A stretch of 64,000 nucleotides of DNA. It comes from Gracilaria domingensis. Its lineage: Eukaryota > Rhodophyta > Florideophyceae > Gracilariales > Gracilariaceae. Made by a program: the position numbers and the translations under genes. The stretch's first letter is position 1, and each line of letters begins with the position of its first letter. The stretch spans positions 62,001-126,000 of the forward strand of contig VCMS01000052.1 in NCBI GenBank assembly GCA_022539475.1, given 5' to 3'. Shown piece by piece: positions 22,685 through 32,123 of this stretch. The notes beneath the pieces were generated by a model. It did not search any database, was not told the origin of the DNA, and worked only from the letters and a program-made list of their open reading frames with translations.

Positions 22685-23124
22685 TCTGTTCGCTTTGGAA
22701 ACTAAGCTAGTTTTGGGGCTATTTGGGGCGCGCGAGGGGGTAGCAGAGGCTGGCACTCAAAAAATTAAGAAATTTTAGAATATTAAATTCCATTTCGCGC
22801 AGTTTAGTTCTTGGGTCCCCTAGTTTTTGTAGAGGTTCTACTTCGCCGCACCACCCCATTCACTCTTTTCCGCGACCCTCTCTCAAAACTGCACTCGTGC
22901 TAGTTTGCGTTTCCATTTTCTCCCATGTTGCAATGCCAATCCTAACTCATCCCACCTCAATCATCCCATCACTTCTTCCCAGTCCACACCACCCCCGCTA
23001 TTTACCCATTTCTCGCCCATCACGCGTTCCCATCCTCTCTCTCCGTCTCCGCAAACGTCATTTTGTAGAAGTCAGGTGGACAACCCTCCCCCTTCTCGTA
23101 TACCCGCCTCGCCCCAAAACGGCT
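22685..23124. other. Pyrimidine-rich spacer
   Basis: The plus strand becomes strongly C/T-rich from about 22880. Long plus-strand frames here (for example 22897-23799) are compositional and not believed. Confidence 0.4.
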
Positions 23125-24054
23125 TCAAATCCCTCCCATCCTTCTCTCCTCCTGTCCCCTCAGAATCCCCTTCGCAGTCCGCGCTACCTCCGTCGCACTC
23201 CTAAACCCAGTCACCACCGGAGCTCCCACTCCCTCCCGCGGCACCTCCTCCACCACCTTCTTCATCTCCTTACGCCTCTTCTTCAGACGGCTCTTCCCAT
23301 CCCCAACCCCACCACCCTTTGTCTTCGGTGTCACAGGAGACCCCTTCTGCACCGCCACCCTTCCCACACTTCCCTTCTCCGTCTTTCCCACCACACCTCC
23401 TTTCACCGTCTCCTCTTCCACCAATCTTTGCCTCTTGCACAGCTCCTTCACCTCCTTCTCCAGCACGTCCAACCTCTCGTTCAGAACCCTATTCTCCTCC
23501 CGCAACTCTCCAACCTTCCTTCCCGCACACTCCACTATCCCATACACATGATTTCTCATCTCCACTCCCAATACCGACAACGAATTCCGCAGGCTCGAAA
23601 TCGCCTCAACCGAAACACCACTACCACCCACACTCAGCACCACACCGCCCATTTCCGTTACAATCTCCACAATTCCATCGTCCAGTTGCTCCTTCATCAC
23701 CAACCCCAACATCCCCACCCTCGCCTTCATCTCCCTCACAAACCGCATCTCCCTGTCACCCTCTCCGCCCCCACTCTCCATCTGGTCTCCAACCTCTAAC
23801 TGACTCAGATGCACCGCACCCCTTCTCTCCATTGCGACCCCCTCCACCTCCAATTCTACCCCCTTCTCCACCTCATCACCATCCCCTCTCCTCGCCTCAC
23901 ACTTCTTTCCTTCATCAGCCCCTTCCTTCTTCTGCGACATGCGACCAGCCGCCGTAATCACGTCCTCTTCCCGCTTTGGTGACGGCGTCTGCGGTACCTC
24001 CTTCCCCTCCAACAGCGCCAACAGCTCCACATCCTTCACGTATCCGTTCGACAT
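23125..24054 (-). CDS. Uncharacterised coiled-coil protein on a purine-rich strand
   Basis: A 309-codon minus-strand ORF. The frame is open upstream to 24150, but the ATG at 24054 (MSNGYVKDVELLALLEGKE) looks like the real start because the 32 codons before it are a low-complexity leader. Residues 1-90 are charged. Residues about 185-240 form a leucine-spaced coiled coil (VGELREENRVLNERLDVLEK). The tail is Lys/Arg-rich and basic (SRLKKRRKEMKK). No zinc finger or enzymatic motif is visible. The acidic front, coiled coil and basic tail resemble ORF1 or gag-like proteins of retroelements, but a host protein is equally possible. The coding strand is unusually G/A-rich. Confidence 0.5.
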   Translation of the reverse strand: MSNGYVKDVELLALLEGKEVPQTPSPKREEDVITAAGRMSQKKEGADEGKKCEARRGDGDEVEKGVELEVEGVAMERRGAVHLSQLEVGDQMESGGGEGDREMRFVREMKARVGMLGLVMKEQLDDGIVEIVTEMGGVVLSVGGSGVSVEAISSLRNSLSVLGVEMRNHVYGIVECAGRKVGELREENRVLNERLDVLEKEVKELCKRQRLVEEETVKGGVVGKTEKGSVGRVAVQKGSPVTPKTKGGGVGDGKSRLKKRRKEMKKVVEEVPREGVGAPVVTGFRSATEVARTAKGILRGQEERRMGGI

Positions 24055-24360
24055 CTTCAGAAGAAGAAGTAGTAGTTGGATCGAAGTTTCCGCTGCGATA
24101 CAGTGCAATCGAGCTAAACTGTGCTGTCCACCCCCACTGTCCAACCACACGGGCTATATCCAGCACCATGATTGTCCCTGTTTCCCTCATCCCATTTCCC
24201 GCCAAAACATCTACTGTACACCTTCGCACCTTCCACTATTTGAGCGCCACCTCTCTGTCTCCTCTTTCGCGCTCACATAATCCCCACCCACCTCGCCTCG
24301 ACCGGCGATATTTTTTTCTTCCACCATAACCCCACTCGATGGTTATAGCAAAACAGGAAG
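24055..24360. other. Pyrimidine-rich upstream region
   Basis: It continues the C/T-rich composition of the plus strand up to about 24330. It would be the 5' region of the minus-strand coiled-coil ORF. No motif is recognised. Confidence 0.35.
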
Positions 24361-24660
24361 ATATTGCCAGTGGAGGCAAGCTAGGGACTAGTGATTGTAC
24401 TTAGAGTTGCTCACCCTCTGTCTCGACTGGGGGCATGTTCTTCTTCCGTCACATCCTATGTGGGTTGTGACAAAAAAAGAATATGTCACCACTCGACACC
24501 GGATGGGTAACAATGGTAGCACGTAGAGTAGTTCATCCTCCCTCTCAGCGTCCACTGGGGATATATTGATGTTCTCTCACATCCTTTCCCGGTTGTGATA
24601 CAAAAGAAATACATCTCCAATGGACACGGAGAATATAGTCGTGATAACACGTAAAGGTAA
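24361..24660. repeat. Degenerate tandem repeat, unit about 129 bp, just over two copies
   Basis: GGTTGTGACAAAAAAAGAATATG (about 24462) recurs as GGTTGTGATACAAAAGAAATAC (about 24591). CACCCTCTGTCTCGACTGGGG recurs as CATCCTCCCTCTCAGCGTCCACTGGGG, also about 129 bp apart. Copies are clearly related but diverged. Confidence 0.55.
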
Positions 24661-24717
24661 CAATGTAATAAACAATAAATTTATGCTACTATCTCTAACC
24701 AACCTTTCGAAAACCAG

Positions 24718-25080
24718 CTATGACATGAGCTGTGTTACTCGAGCCAAAGATGAGATGGCAGATCTTGCAACTGAAATGTTTGCACCGGCCTTCACTACTG
24801 CTTTCACAGTACTCAGTCCAATACCTCCATCCACCTGTATCCCTATTCTTGGGTACAACTTCCTTGCATGTCGCACATTATCAAGAACACCCTCCATAAA
24901 CTCCTGTCCTCCAAACCCTGGCTCCACCGTCATCAACAATAACATGTCTACAACTCCTTCCTTCATAAGTGCTTCTACGACCTTTATAGACGTATTCGGG
25001 CGCAATCCAACTCCATCCTTTTAATTATGGCAATCCGAGTGAAGCTATAAAACCCGTTCACGTCATTTATGAAGCCAAAA
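24718..25080 (-). pseudogene. Ribulose-phosphate 3-epimerase remnant, C-terminal half
   Basis: This enzyme interconverts ribulose 5-phosphate and xylulose 5-phosphate in the pentose phosphate and Calvin cycles. The frame contains LLLMTVEPGFGGQEFMEGV and IGIQVDGGIGLSTVK, the family signature with the active-site Asp in VDGGI. It starts abruptly near 25060 without the N-terminal barrel strands. It ends in SVARSAISSL, where the family has a GSAIF-type phosphate-binding end. No second part was found, so this is a partial, probably dead copy. An exon of a spliced gene is an alternative. Confidence 0.75.
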
Positions 25081-25417
25081 TGGCTCCTTTCATCCTGTAT
25101 TCAAGCTCCCCGTAACTCGTACTTTACAACTACTTTATAACTCAGGTTCGAAATCAGTTTCATTCATTGCACACTTTCTACTCTTCCACCTACCTTTCAT
25201 AAAACATCATCACACTTTGTGGCTTGTCGTCTCATACAAGCCCTATCATTCATTCAGTACAATCACATATCATACATTTCGCTCACTTTCACAAAGTGAA
25301 CCATGTTCCCGTTCTGCGCTTCCCAACCGTTTGTACTTAAGTATCACTCTTTACCCCAGCAGTTCTCCGCCCCATCTTCCATTTCTATCGTGACACAAAA
25401 ACATTCGAACACTTGCA

Positions 25418-26320
25418 ATGAACTCCCAGTCCGACATGCCTCCTACTCCGCCTCCGAGTCCCAGATACTCTGACGTCCGTCAGGCCTCATCTCCCGCCCG
25501 AAGGACTCGGGCCGTTATTGTTGGAAGGGGGCGTATAGCTACCATCCTTCCGAACGAAGAAGATACGGTCATTTCCGCACACGAATTCTGCAGCATGGCT
25601 GCTACCTCTCATCTTTCTGATGTACCGATACTAGTTTGTGGAAGAACAAACACCCTGGACACCGTAATTCAGGCTTGCCCTTATTCGCTCAGAGAGAATC
25701 TCGTTTTCTTCCAGAATGGAGACATCATACCATTGCTTTCGAAGCTCGGTGTGGACAAATGTTCAAAAGTTGTCCTATACGTTGGTGTCCCCTCAAGAAA
25801 CGCAGCTCCGCAGGATGGTGTCACTCCTCAAAGTCCGGATGGTCTCACTGTCGCAACAGGAAAGTGGGCCTCCAACGTTGCAGACAGGTTTAGGTCTATG
25901 GGTCTCACTTGCGGGGTTGTCGACGAAGACACATTTCTCGTAAGCTATTATGAGAAGCTCGTGTGGCTATCAGCGTTCAACATCGTCGGGGCCTCAAGAG
26001 GTTTCATTCCTATGGACGTAGTCGCTACGGAGTGCAGTACGGTTGTGCTCACAATAATGAAAGAGCTGTTGAAGATAGTTTCGCTTAAGACAGGTACTAC
26101 TTTCAACCTGGAAGAGACAGTTGGGCGACTTCTTGCATATGGGAAAACTCTCGTTGGCTTCCCTACTTCTTTCTCCGACTTTCAGTTTAGGAACGCGTAC
26201 TTCTACGACTTTTCCCGCCAAGAAAGAAACATTGTAGGCGGTGACCCCGCTCCTTTTCATACAAACTACGTCAACGTTGTTAAGGAAAAGTTATCCCCCT
26301 CCCCATTCCCCCAGCTTTGA
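25418..26320 (+). CDS. Rossmann-fold protein, ketopantoate-reductase-like
   Basis: A 300-codon ORF with no interruptions. After a Pro/Ser-rich N-terminus (residues 1-30) comes a dinucleotide-binding start, RAVIVGRGRIATILPN (about 31-46), with G-x-G-x-I-A. A second strand, DVPILVCGRTNTLDTVI, and NLVFFQNGDIIPLLSKLGVD resemble the region of 2-dehydropantoate 2-reductase (ApbA/PanE) relatives that precedes the cofactor face. The C-terminal half (residues 170-290) is helical. True ketopantoate reductase reduces ketopantoate with NADPH in pantothenate synthesis. This protein is a distant relative and its substrate is unknown. The ATG at 25418 is the first in frame. Confidence 0.6.
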   Translation: MNSQSDMPPTPPPSPRYSDVRQASSPARRTRAVIVGRGRIATILPNEEDTVISAHEFCSMAATSHLSDVPILVCGRTNTLDTVIQACPYSLRENLVFFQNGDIIPLLSKLGVDKCSKVVLYVGVPSRNAAPQDGVTPQSPDGLTVATGKWASNVADRFRSMGLTCGVVDEDTFLVSYYEKLVWLSAFNIVGASRGFIPMDVVATECSTVVLTIMKELLKIVSLKTGTTFNLEETVGRLLAYGKTLVGFPTSFSDFQFRNAYFYDFSRQERNIVGGDPAPFHTNYVNVVKEKLSPSPFPQL

Positions 26321-26868
26321 GGTTAGAACACATGACTTTTCGGTGTTGTAAACCTTTTAGAGATAGTTAAACATAAAAGTTACTTTATCGAAATGACCTG
26401 TTCCTATTACATTACTTATATTGTTCGTCCTTCTGTGGTTCAAATATGCCCCTTTAAATCCTACATCCCTTATCACCAATACCTGGCTAAGTTTTTGCTA
26501 GATGGAAAAGGGTCATTCCACATCATTACAGTGCACGATACTAGTAACGAAACAAGTACAAAATTGTGATATTTCTGAAGAACTAAGCCTTTGCAATACT
26601 TGGGTCACCGGTATAAAGTAAGATAAACCTTTTATGGGTTTCAACCCTTAATGGAGGTTGTTTTACTCTTCTTGATTTCTAAGCTCATGTTGAAGATATT
26701 CATAGTTTTCTTTACCCACTTGAACCCGTACATATGATTTATGACTAAATCATCCTTTCTTTACTGCAAATCGATGCAACAGCTTCTCGTCGTAGTAACG
26801 TTTTAAGACAGTGCTACAATACCCGTATATGGTCGTTCTTAGACTATTTTTATACTACGAAACACCTT
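26321..26868. other. Intergenic spacer between two host genes
   Basis: No ORF of note. AT-rich with several possible poly(A) and TATA-like words. Confidence 0.4.
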
Positions 26869-27510
26869 GTGAACATCAATCACATCCTTCTCATTCGTAT
26901 GCCCACACCCATTTGCAAAACGAACCCTTTCGAAAGCTTTCAAAACATGTATAACTCAGAAGTTAGAGCCCAAGAAGTAACTCCTCAGCAGCTGGCTAAC
27001 GAAATATTCGAAAATGGGTACGCCGTGATTAGTAATATTGACGGTACTCTGAAAAGAGCTGGGGAGAACATTCCTGCCGAAACAGTCAAATGCATAAAGT
27101 ACATCAACGCACGCGTTGGTTTCGGAATTGCTACTGGGCGAGATATAGAGGATGCCGAGAGTTTCATGGAGCACCTGGGTGGCTACACTTTTGGCATCTC
27201 TGGAAACCAAGGCGCACGGGTGAGATTATCCAATGGTACCGAAATTGATCAGGACCTTGACAGGGAAGGCTACGAAAGATGTGCAGCCGAACTTGAGAGA
27301 CTTGCACTCTCCCTAAATGAATCGCACGGACTTCACGAACAGCGTCAAAAAGCAGTTGTGAGCACTAGAAAAGACAGTGGACTCCCTAACTTCACGTACA
27401 ATGGACTGTCGAAGTGGAAAACAGAAGTTAACTCCGGTATTTCAAAAGTGTTGACATCCTTTCCGAACCTGGTTGCGTACCCTCAAGATGAAAACTGTGA
27501 CATAGGGGAC
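26869..27510 (+). pseudogene. HAD-type sugar-phosphatase-like gene, 3'-truncated
   Basis: The N-terminal ~214 residues resemble trehalose-phosphatase-type HAD enzymes. HAD motif I reads ISNIDGTL (27025-27050), motif II reads FGIATGRD, and GISGNQGARVRL resembles the G-N-x-G-A loop. Such enzymes take a phosphate from a sugar via an Asp nucleophile. Here the first motif I residue is Asn (codon AAT) where D-x-D-G-T is expected, so the nucleophile is missing. Motifs III and IV are absent: the frame runs at about 27510 into the antisense of Copia-D RNase H and stops at 27645 in element DNA. An ATG at 26899 is an alternative start. Confidence 0.6.
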
Positions 27511-28932
27511 ATTCGTTTCAAGAGGAGGCTGCGCTACAACAGTTCGCTTCTTGCTTCTCCACGAAACAGGAACTCCAGCATACGTAAAGATGAAGCCACT
27601 AGTAGACTGTCTGTCCTCTCTGTCGCCAACAAGGTCTGCATCTGAAGTTCCTTCAAGTCCAACAGTATCATCAGCACGATACACAATCTTAGCATCTTTC
27701 GTAGTGCTAAGATACTTGAGGACATTCATAACCCCACTCCAGTGTTCGCGCGAGTACTGCTGCATGAAGCGCGAGAGATAAGAGACCTAAAAGGCGATGT
27801 CAGGACGCACAGTGTTTGCCAGATGCAGCCAGGAGCCTACCAGTTCTATGTAAGGGAGATTGCCAACATCTTCATTGACATATGACGCCTTTGTCAAGAT
27901 TGTGTTCTGCATAGGAACGTTAACTTTGGCACTATCCTCTACATGAAACTGGGGAGCCAGGCGCTCTATCATCGGTTGATTGTGTAGACTGAGTGACTTC
28001 CTGTCAGGGCTACGTTCAATGATCATCCCGAGGAACTTCCGTTGCTCATCGTAGAACCTAAGGTCGACATGGGCTTGTAATGTCGTCACAAACTCCATCA
28101 ACATGTCTCTGCCTTCCCCGACAATGATACCGTCATCTACGTGCACGAGAATAGTCACTCGTCCCTCACCACTGTTATGAAGGAAGAGGCCAGGGTCGTT
28201 CTCAGACACAGTGCAGCCAATCTTCTTCACGATAGCCTTGAACTTGGTCTTCCATGCGCGCGATGCCTACTTGAAACCATAAATGGCCTTCTTCAGCTTG
28301 TAAATGTCATCCCTACATTGTTCATTCATGAAGCCTTCCGGTTGTTTCATGTAAAGGTCTTCAGTGAGATCACCATACAGGAACGCTGTTCTGACATCAA
28401 ACTGAATAGCATCAAGATCATTGGCCACCATGTGCGACAGTACGGCTCTAACTGTGCCATACTTAACAACAGGGGAGAACAGTTCCTCATAGTCCAGTCC
28501 GGGACGCTGTGAGAAGCCTCGAGCTACCAATCGTGCACGGTATTGCTCTATCTGGACTGTTACATCTCGCTTCTTGAGCAAAATCCACCTGCTAGTGATA
28601 AGTCGGCAGTTCTCGGGAGGCGTAACCAGTTCCCATACAGATCTCTGATCCATATGATACATCTCTTCACGCATGGCTGCTCGCCAGTCTTCGGCGTCGT
28701 TTTCCTGCAAAGCTTCACGAAAAGTCAGTGGACTGTCGTCCACAGGGTTTCCCAAGGCACTAGTGGTGAGTAATGCAATGGTGGCGTCTGGTGTGTATCG
28801 ATTGGGTGCTTGACGGGATCGACTGAACCTTCTTGACTCATCTGGGTAGTGAGTCACAAGCTCCGAGTCGTAGAAGTACTCCACTTGTGCGTCCAAAAAC
28901 TCTTCCCCTTCCTTGACTTCATCATCCACCAA
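27511..28932 (-). pseudogene. Copia-D reverse transcriptase and partial RNase H
   Basis: Three frames (28932-28267, 28230-27787, 27765 downward) follow family order: SRWILLKKRDVT, YRARLVARGFSQRPGLDYEE, FDVRTAFLYGDL, KKAIYGFK, then HVDDGIIVGEG with the catalytic Asp pair. Next come LPYIELVGSWLHLANTVRP, KYLSTTKDAKIVY and SDADLVGDREDRQSTSGF. The end at VSWRSKKRTVVAQ is cut by the junction with the HAD gene. Confidence 0.8.
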
Positions 28933-29321
28933 ATCTTCCTGCTTCTGATCTTCTTGGTTTTTTTATTCCATTCCAGCCATATTCTCCTGCTTCACATCCA
29001 TCTGCACTTCATGATTCTCTTTACAGTGGTCTACCCCACTGAGGTCGATTTTCTCTGATCCAGGGAGAGATTCAGTCTCAGATTCAGGCTTCCATCCAGC
29101 CACTTTCTCACTGAAGGTGACATCTTGAGACACATTCACTTTGTTCTCGTTCGGTACACCCTGTAGCATTTGCTTCTCTCATATCCGACAAAGATCCCCT
29201 TGATGGCATGTTTCTCGTACTTTGCACTACGTTGATGGCGCTCCTTCGGAATGTGTGAGAGCGAATGAGAAGTGAGGCTTTGGAGAACAAGAATGTGTGT
29301 CTGGTTCTCCTCAGCACTGCT

Positions 29322-30872
29322 TTAATAGTGAAAGAGGCAGATGCTTAAACGGGTGCTAATCTTTGTAAATGGGTGCCACCTAATGTACAGTACTACTGAC
29401 AGGATGTGTACATAACATTGTGCCCCGAAGATTCGTAAGCGCGATAGGTTAGGCTTGACACCAGTGAAAGCCTCTATTGGTTTCATATGAGGCTCCCCTT
29501 CGCGTCGAACGAATGTGCGGTTCCAAATGTAGTTCGCTGTGTTTACGGCTTCTGCCCACAATTGGGGACTGCGTGGTATCCCTTCAATCGTCCGTAACAT
29601 CGTTCGAGCCTTGTCATTCAGTGTAGGATTGAGTCTCTCCGCCTTTCCGTTAGACTCAGAGCTGTATGACGGACTCGGTTTCATTATCACTCCTTTGCTG
29701 TTCAACCAGTTCTTCATTGCGCCGGACAAATACTCGCCGGCGTTGTCAAACTTGAACCGCTTCAGCACTCGTCCAGACTGAGTCTCAAACAAGCTGATCA
29801 TGTCCTTGATTTGGTCTCCTACTTGCGCCCGTGTTAGTGTGAAGCCCACTTCTGAGAGGCAAGTCTTGTCGTCATACGTGGTCACCGCGTACTTCGCTTT
29901 TGACAAGCTCTCAACGTTCATCGGTCCCATGACGTCTGAGTGGAGAAGGTCAAGAACCTCCATGTTTTTCTTCGATGCATCGCTTGGCTTCCGCGGTGCT
30001 CGAGTGGCTTTGCCTTCCGCACACGGTTCGCATTGTCCGAAGTCGTGTATTCGTACCTGTCGTACGCCGTTGATGATTCGCAGAGTCCTCACAATGTAGT
30101 CTAAGCTTGCGTGGCCGAGACGTCTATGCCGGGCTAGCGTATAGTTTTCTCGCTCCTGCGCAATCAAAAAGTTAGTTCTTCGGTTGTCAGACGGAGCAAG
30201 CTTGATTTCGTAGAGTCCTTCATCGAGTTCCTTCCCTACTGTCAGAATCCCCAGGCTAATCTGGTCCACAATTACCGTGATCCCCGATCCTTCATTGTCA
30301 GACATGAAGACCGTCATGTATCCGCGACGACGAATAGCGCTCACGGACAGCAGGTTACACATAAGCTCCGGCACGTAGAGTACGTCGTTAAGAACAATCT
30401 TCTCGCGTTGACCTTCTGTTGCACGAATCCAACATTCTACAGTACCCTGTCCATTAACTTGCAGCTTTGCACCGTCTCCTACTGATACAGTCTTCTTCGT
30501 GGAGGAATGGTCGCCATGAACGAAGTAGCTCTGGCTCTTAGCCATGTGCTTCGATGCACCTGAGTTCAAGTACCATAAGAACTTCTGTCCCTCATGAACT
30601 CGGTGATTTGCAATGTATCCGGCTTCTTTCAATACGATGTTCTCTCGACATCCATTCGCGTCAGATACATCAAGTGTCTCCATCACTGGTGCCTCGTTAT
30701 CTTCAAAAGCAACCACTACCAGTCCAGCTACGATCCCGGCCACACCATCGTTTCCACTTCCACGATCCGAATGCATCTCTTCATGGCCTTTCTTATTTAC
30801 TTTGTAGCTCTTACTGCGAGGATTGCCCCAGCAGTTCTTCTTGATGTGACCTTTCTTGTACAAAAGAAGCAT
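29322..30872 (-). pseudogene. Copia-D protease and integrase
   Basis: This 516-codon frame starts with the end of the zinc knuckle. Protease has WYLNSGASKHMA, with Asn in place of the catalytic Asp. Then follow IVLNDVLYVPELMCNLLSVS, a zinc region (HRRLGHASLDYI, CEPC), integrase with LLHSDVMGP (first Asp), FKFDNAGEYLS (second Asp) and ESNGKAERLN (Glu), and LRIFGAQCYVH. The frame is lost near 29340. Confidence 0.8.
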
Positions 30873-31621
30873 TTCCGGTCTTCCGAAGTCTTCTTAGTAC
30901 GCGCGTGTAGTGCTCTCACATGTCCTGAAGTGGAGCTGAAGGACCGACTGTCCTTCAACAACTGCACCTCACGCGCGATAAAGCGCGGTACGGCATCCTT
31001 CAGATTAGTTCCAGTCTGATTTATAACTTCAGCTGTCACATCAAAGTTCTTTGTGAGGCTTCTCAGGATTTCTCTAAGCCTTTCGGCATCAAACAGAGCG
31101 TGTCCGATACTATTCAGCTTCATCTCGATGACTGAAAGTCGATTGCTGTAGTCAAGCACACGTTCATCCGTTGTCATTTTCATGTCCTGATCCTGTTCCA
31201 GTAGCGCATCTATGCTCGCCTGCGATACCATTTCGAAGTTTGACTTTAGCGTGTTCCATACCTCAGTCGGATCCCGTATTGTCATCACCGATGCCACACT
31301 GGACTCATGTACTGCGAATAGTATGCAGGTCAGAGCGATATCCTTCTTCTTTTCGAACTTCTCTACACCGTCTTCGTCCTCTCGTCTCCGATCAGCGCCA
31401 GTCACTAAAGGCCACATGACTTTGAGGCGCAACACCAGCTCCATTTTGTGCGACCACATGAAGTATTTATCCGCCTTCAAAAGCGGAATGCAAAGTTTCG
31501 GTCGACAAAGGTGTCGCCCATGACGACAGACGCAGTAGAGAGAGAGAGAGCTGCAATACGCGACAGTAGTTCGTAGTAGGCCCGTTAAACTGTTGTGAGA
31601 GGGTAGGTAGATTGGTCTCAC
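30797..31621 (-). pseudogene. Copia-D gag (UBN2-type)
   Basis: It carries KADKYFMWSHKMELVLRLK, DIALTCILFAVHESSVASVM, EVWNTLKSNFEMVSQAS and LREILRSLTKNFDV, the Copia gag pattern shared with Copia-F. A zinc-knuckle start reads CFFC and is then frameshifted; the rest continues in the next frame as KKGHIKKNC. The first ~30 codons lie in the LTR and leader, so the true start is probably downstream of 31621. Confidence 0.75.
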
Positions 31622-31920
31622 AAGGGTTGGATCAACTCCTCAATCCGCCGTTTACTTGTTCGAGCTACCTTTTTATCTATCACTAGCTTCCAGCAACTAA
31701 GTCACAGACTACAACTAATCTTTGCATTTTCGGTGCTTGCTCTTCTTCTAATTAGAGAGCAGCCCGTTTGGAACGCTCTGCTGACTTGTCACCGCCAACC
31801 ACTGCACCAGTGTACAGTGCAACGTCTTGCACCATGTTGCTTTATGCGGAAGTTGCAGTATAACCAGACTGCAACGTCCTTGAGCAACATGTGCTTCACA
31901 GACGTTTCAGTGTCTCCACA
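31591..31920 (-). repeat. 5' LTR of Copia-D (330 bp)
   Basis: It runs TGTTGTGAGAGG to GTGTCTCCACA in plus orientation and matches the solo LTR at 51404-51747 along its whole length. On the minus strand the next bases are GTTTAACGGGCCTAC, a weak match to the initiator tRNA-Met anticodon-type primer site seen intact in Copia-F. Confidence 0.8.
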
Positions 31921-32123
31921 GAGCAGTTGACCATTCCTGCTGAATGTAGACGAGAGACAAGCCTCAAGTATTTGTTCGGAGTGGTTTGAGTGAAAAAGAA
32001 GAATCCCAGCCAAACAGGAGGTAGTGCGCGCGGTGGGAGAGACAAGGAAACGAAACGATCTCCAAAGAACGTAGATCGCAACGAAGGTGAGCAAATCAGT
32101 TGTGGATCGATTCACTGTATTCC
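31921..32123. other. Short spacer
   Basis: No feature recognised between the Copia-D LTR and the foldback. Confidence 0.4.

Larger units (their letters stand above)
27511..31920 (-). mobile_element. Copia-D, 3'-truncated Copia element
   Basis: On the minus strand this Copia has a 330-bp 5' LTR (31591-31920), then gag, protease, integrase, RT and the start of RNase H. It ends near 27510 inside RNase H, just after VVAQPPLET. The rest of RNase H and the 3' LTR are absent, and the flank is the interrupted HAD gene. A matching solo LTR lies at 51404. Several frameshifts and stops show it is inactive. Confidence 0.85.

Noticed and set aside
22897..23799. Long plus-strand ORF of 300 codons
   Set aside because: Pro/His/Leu/Ser-rich shadow of the C/T-rich strand; no domain. 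The minus-strand ORF is more protein-like.
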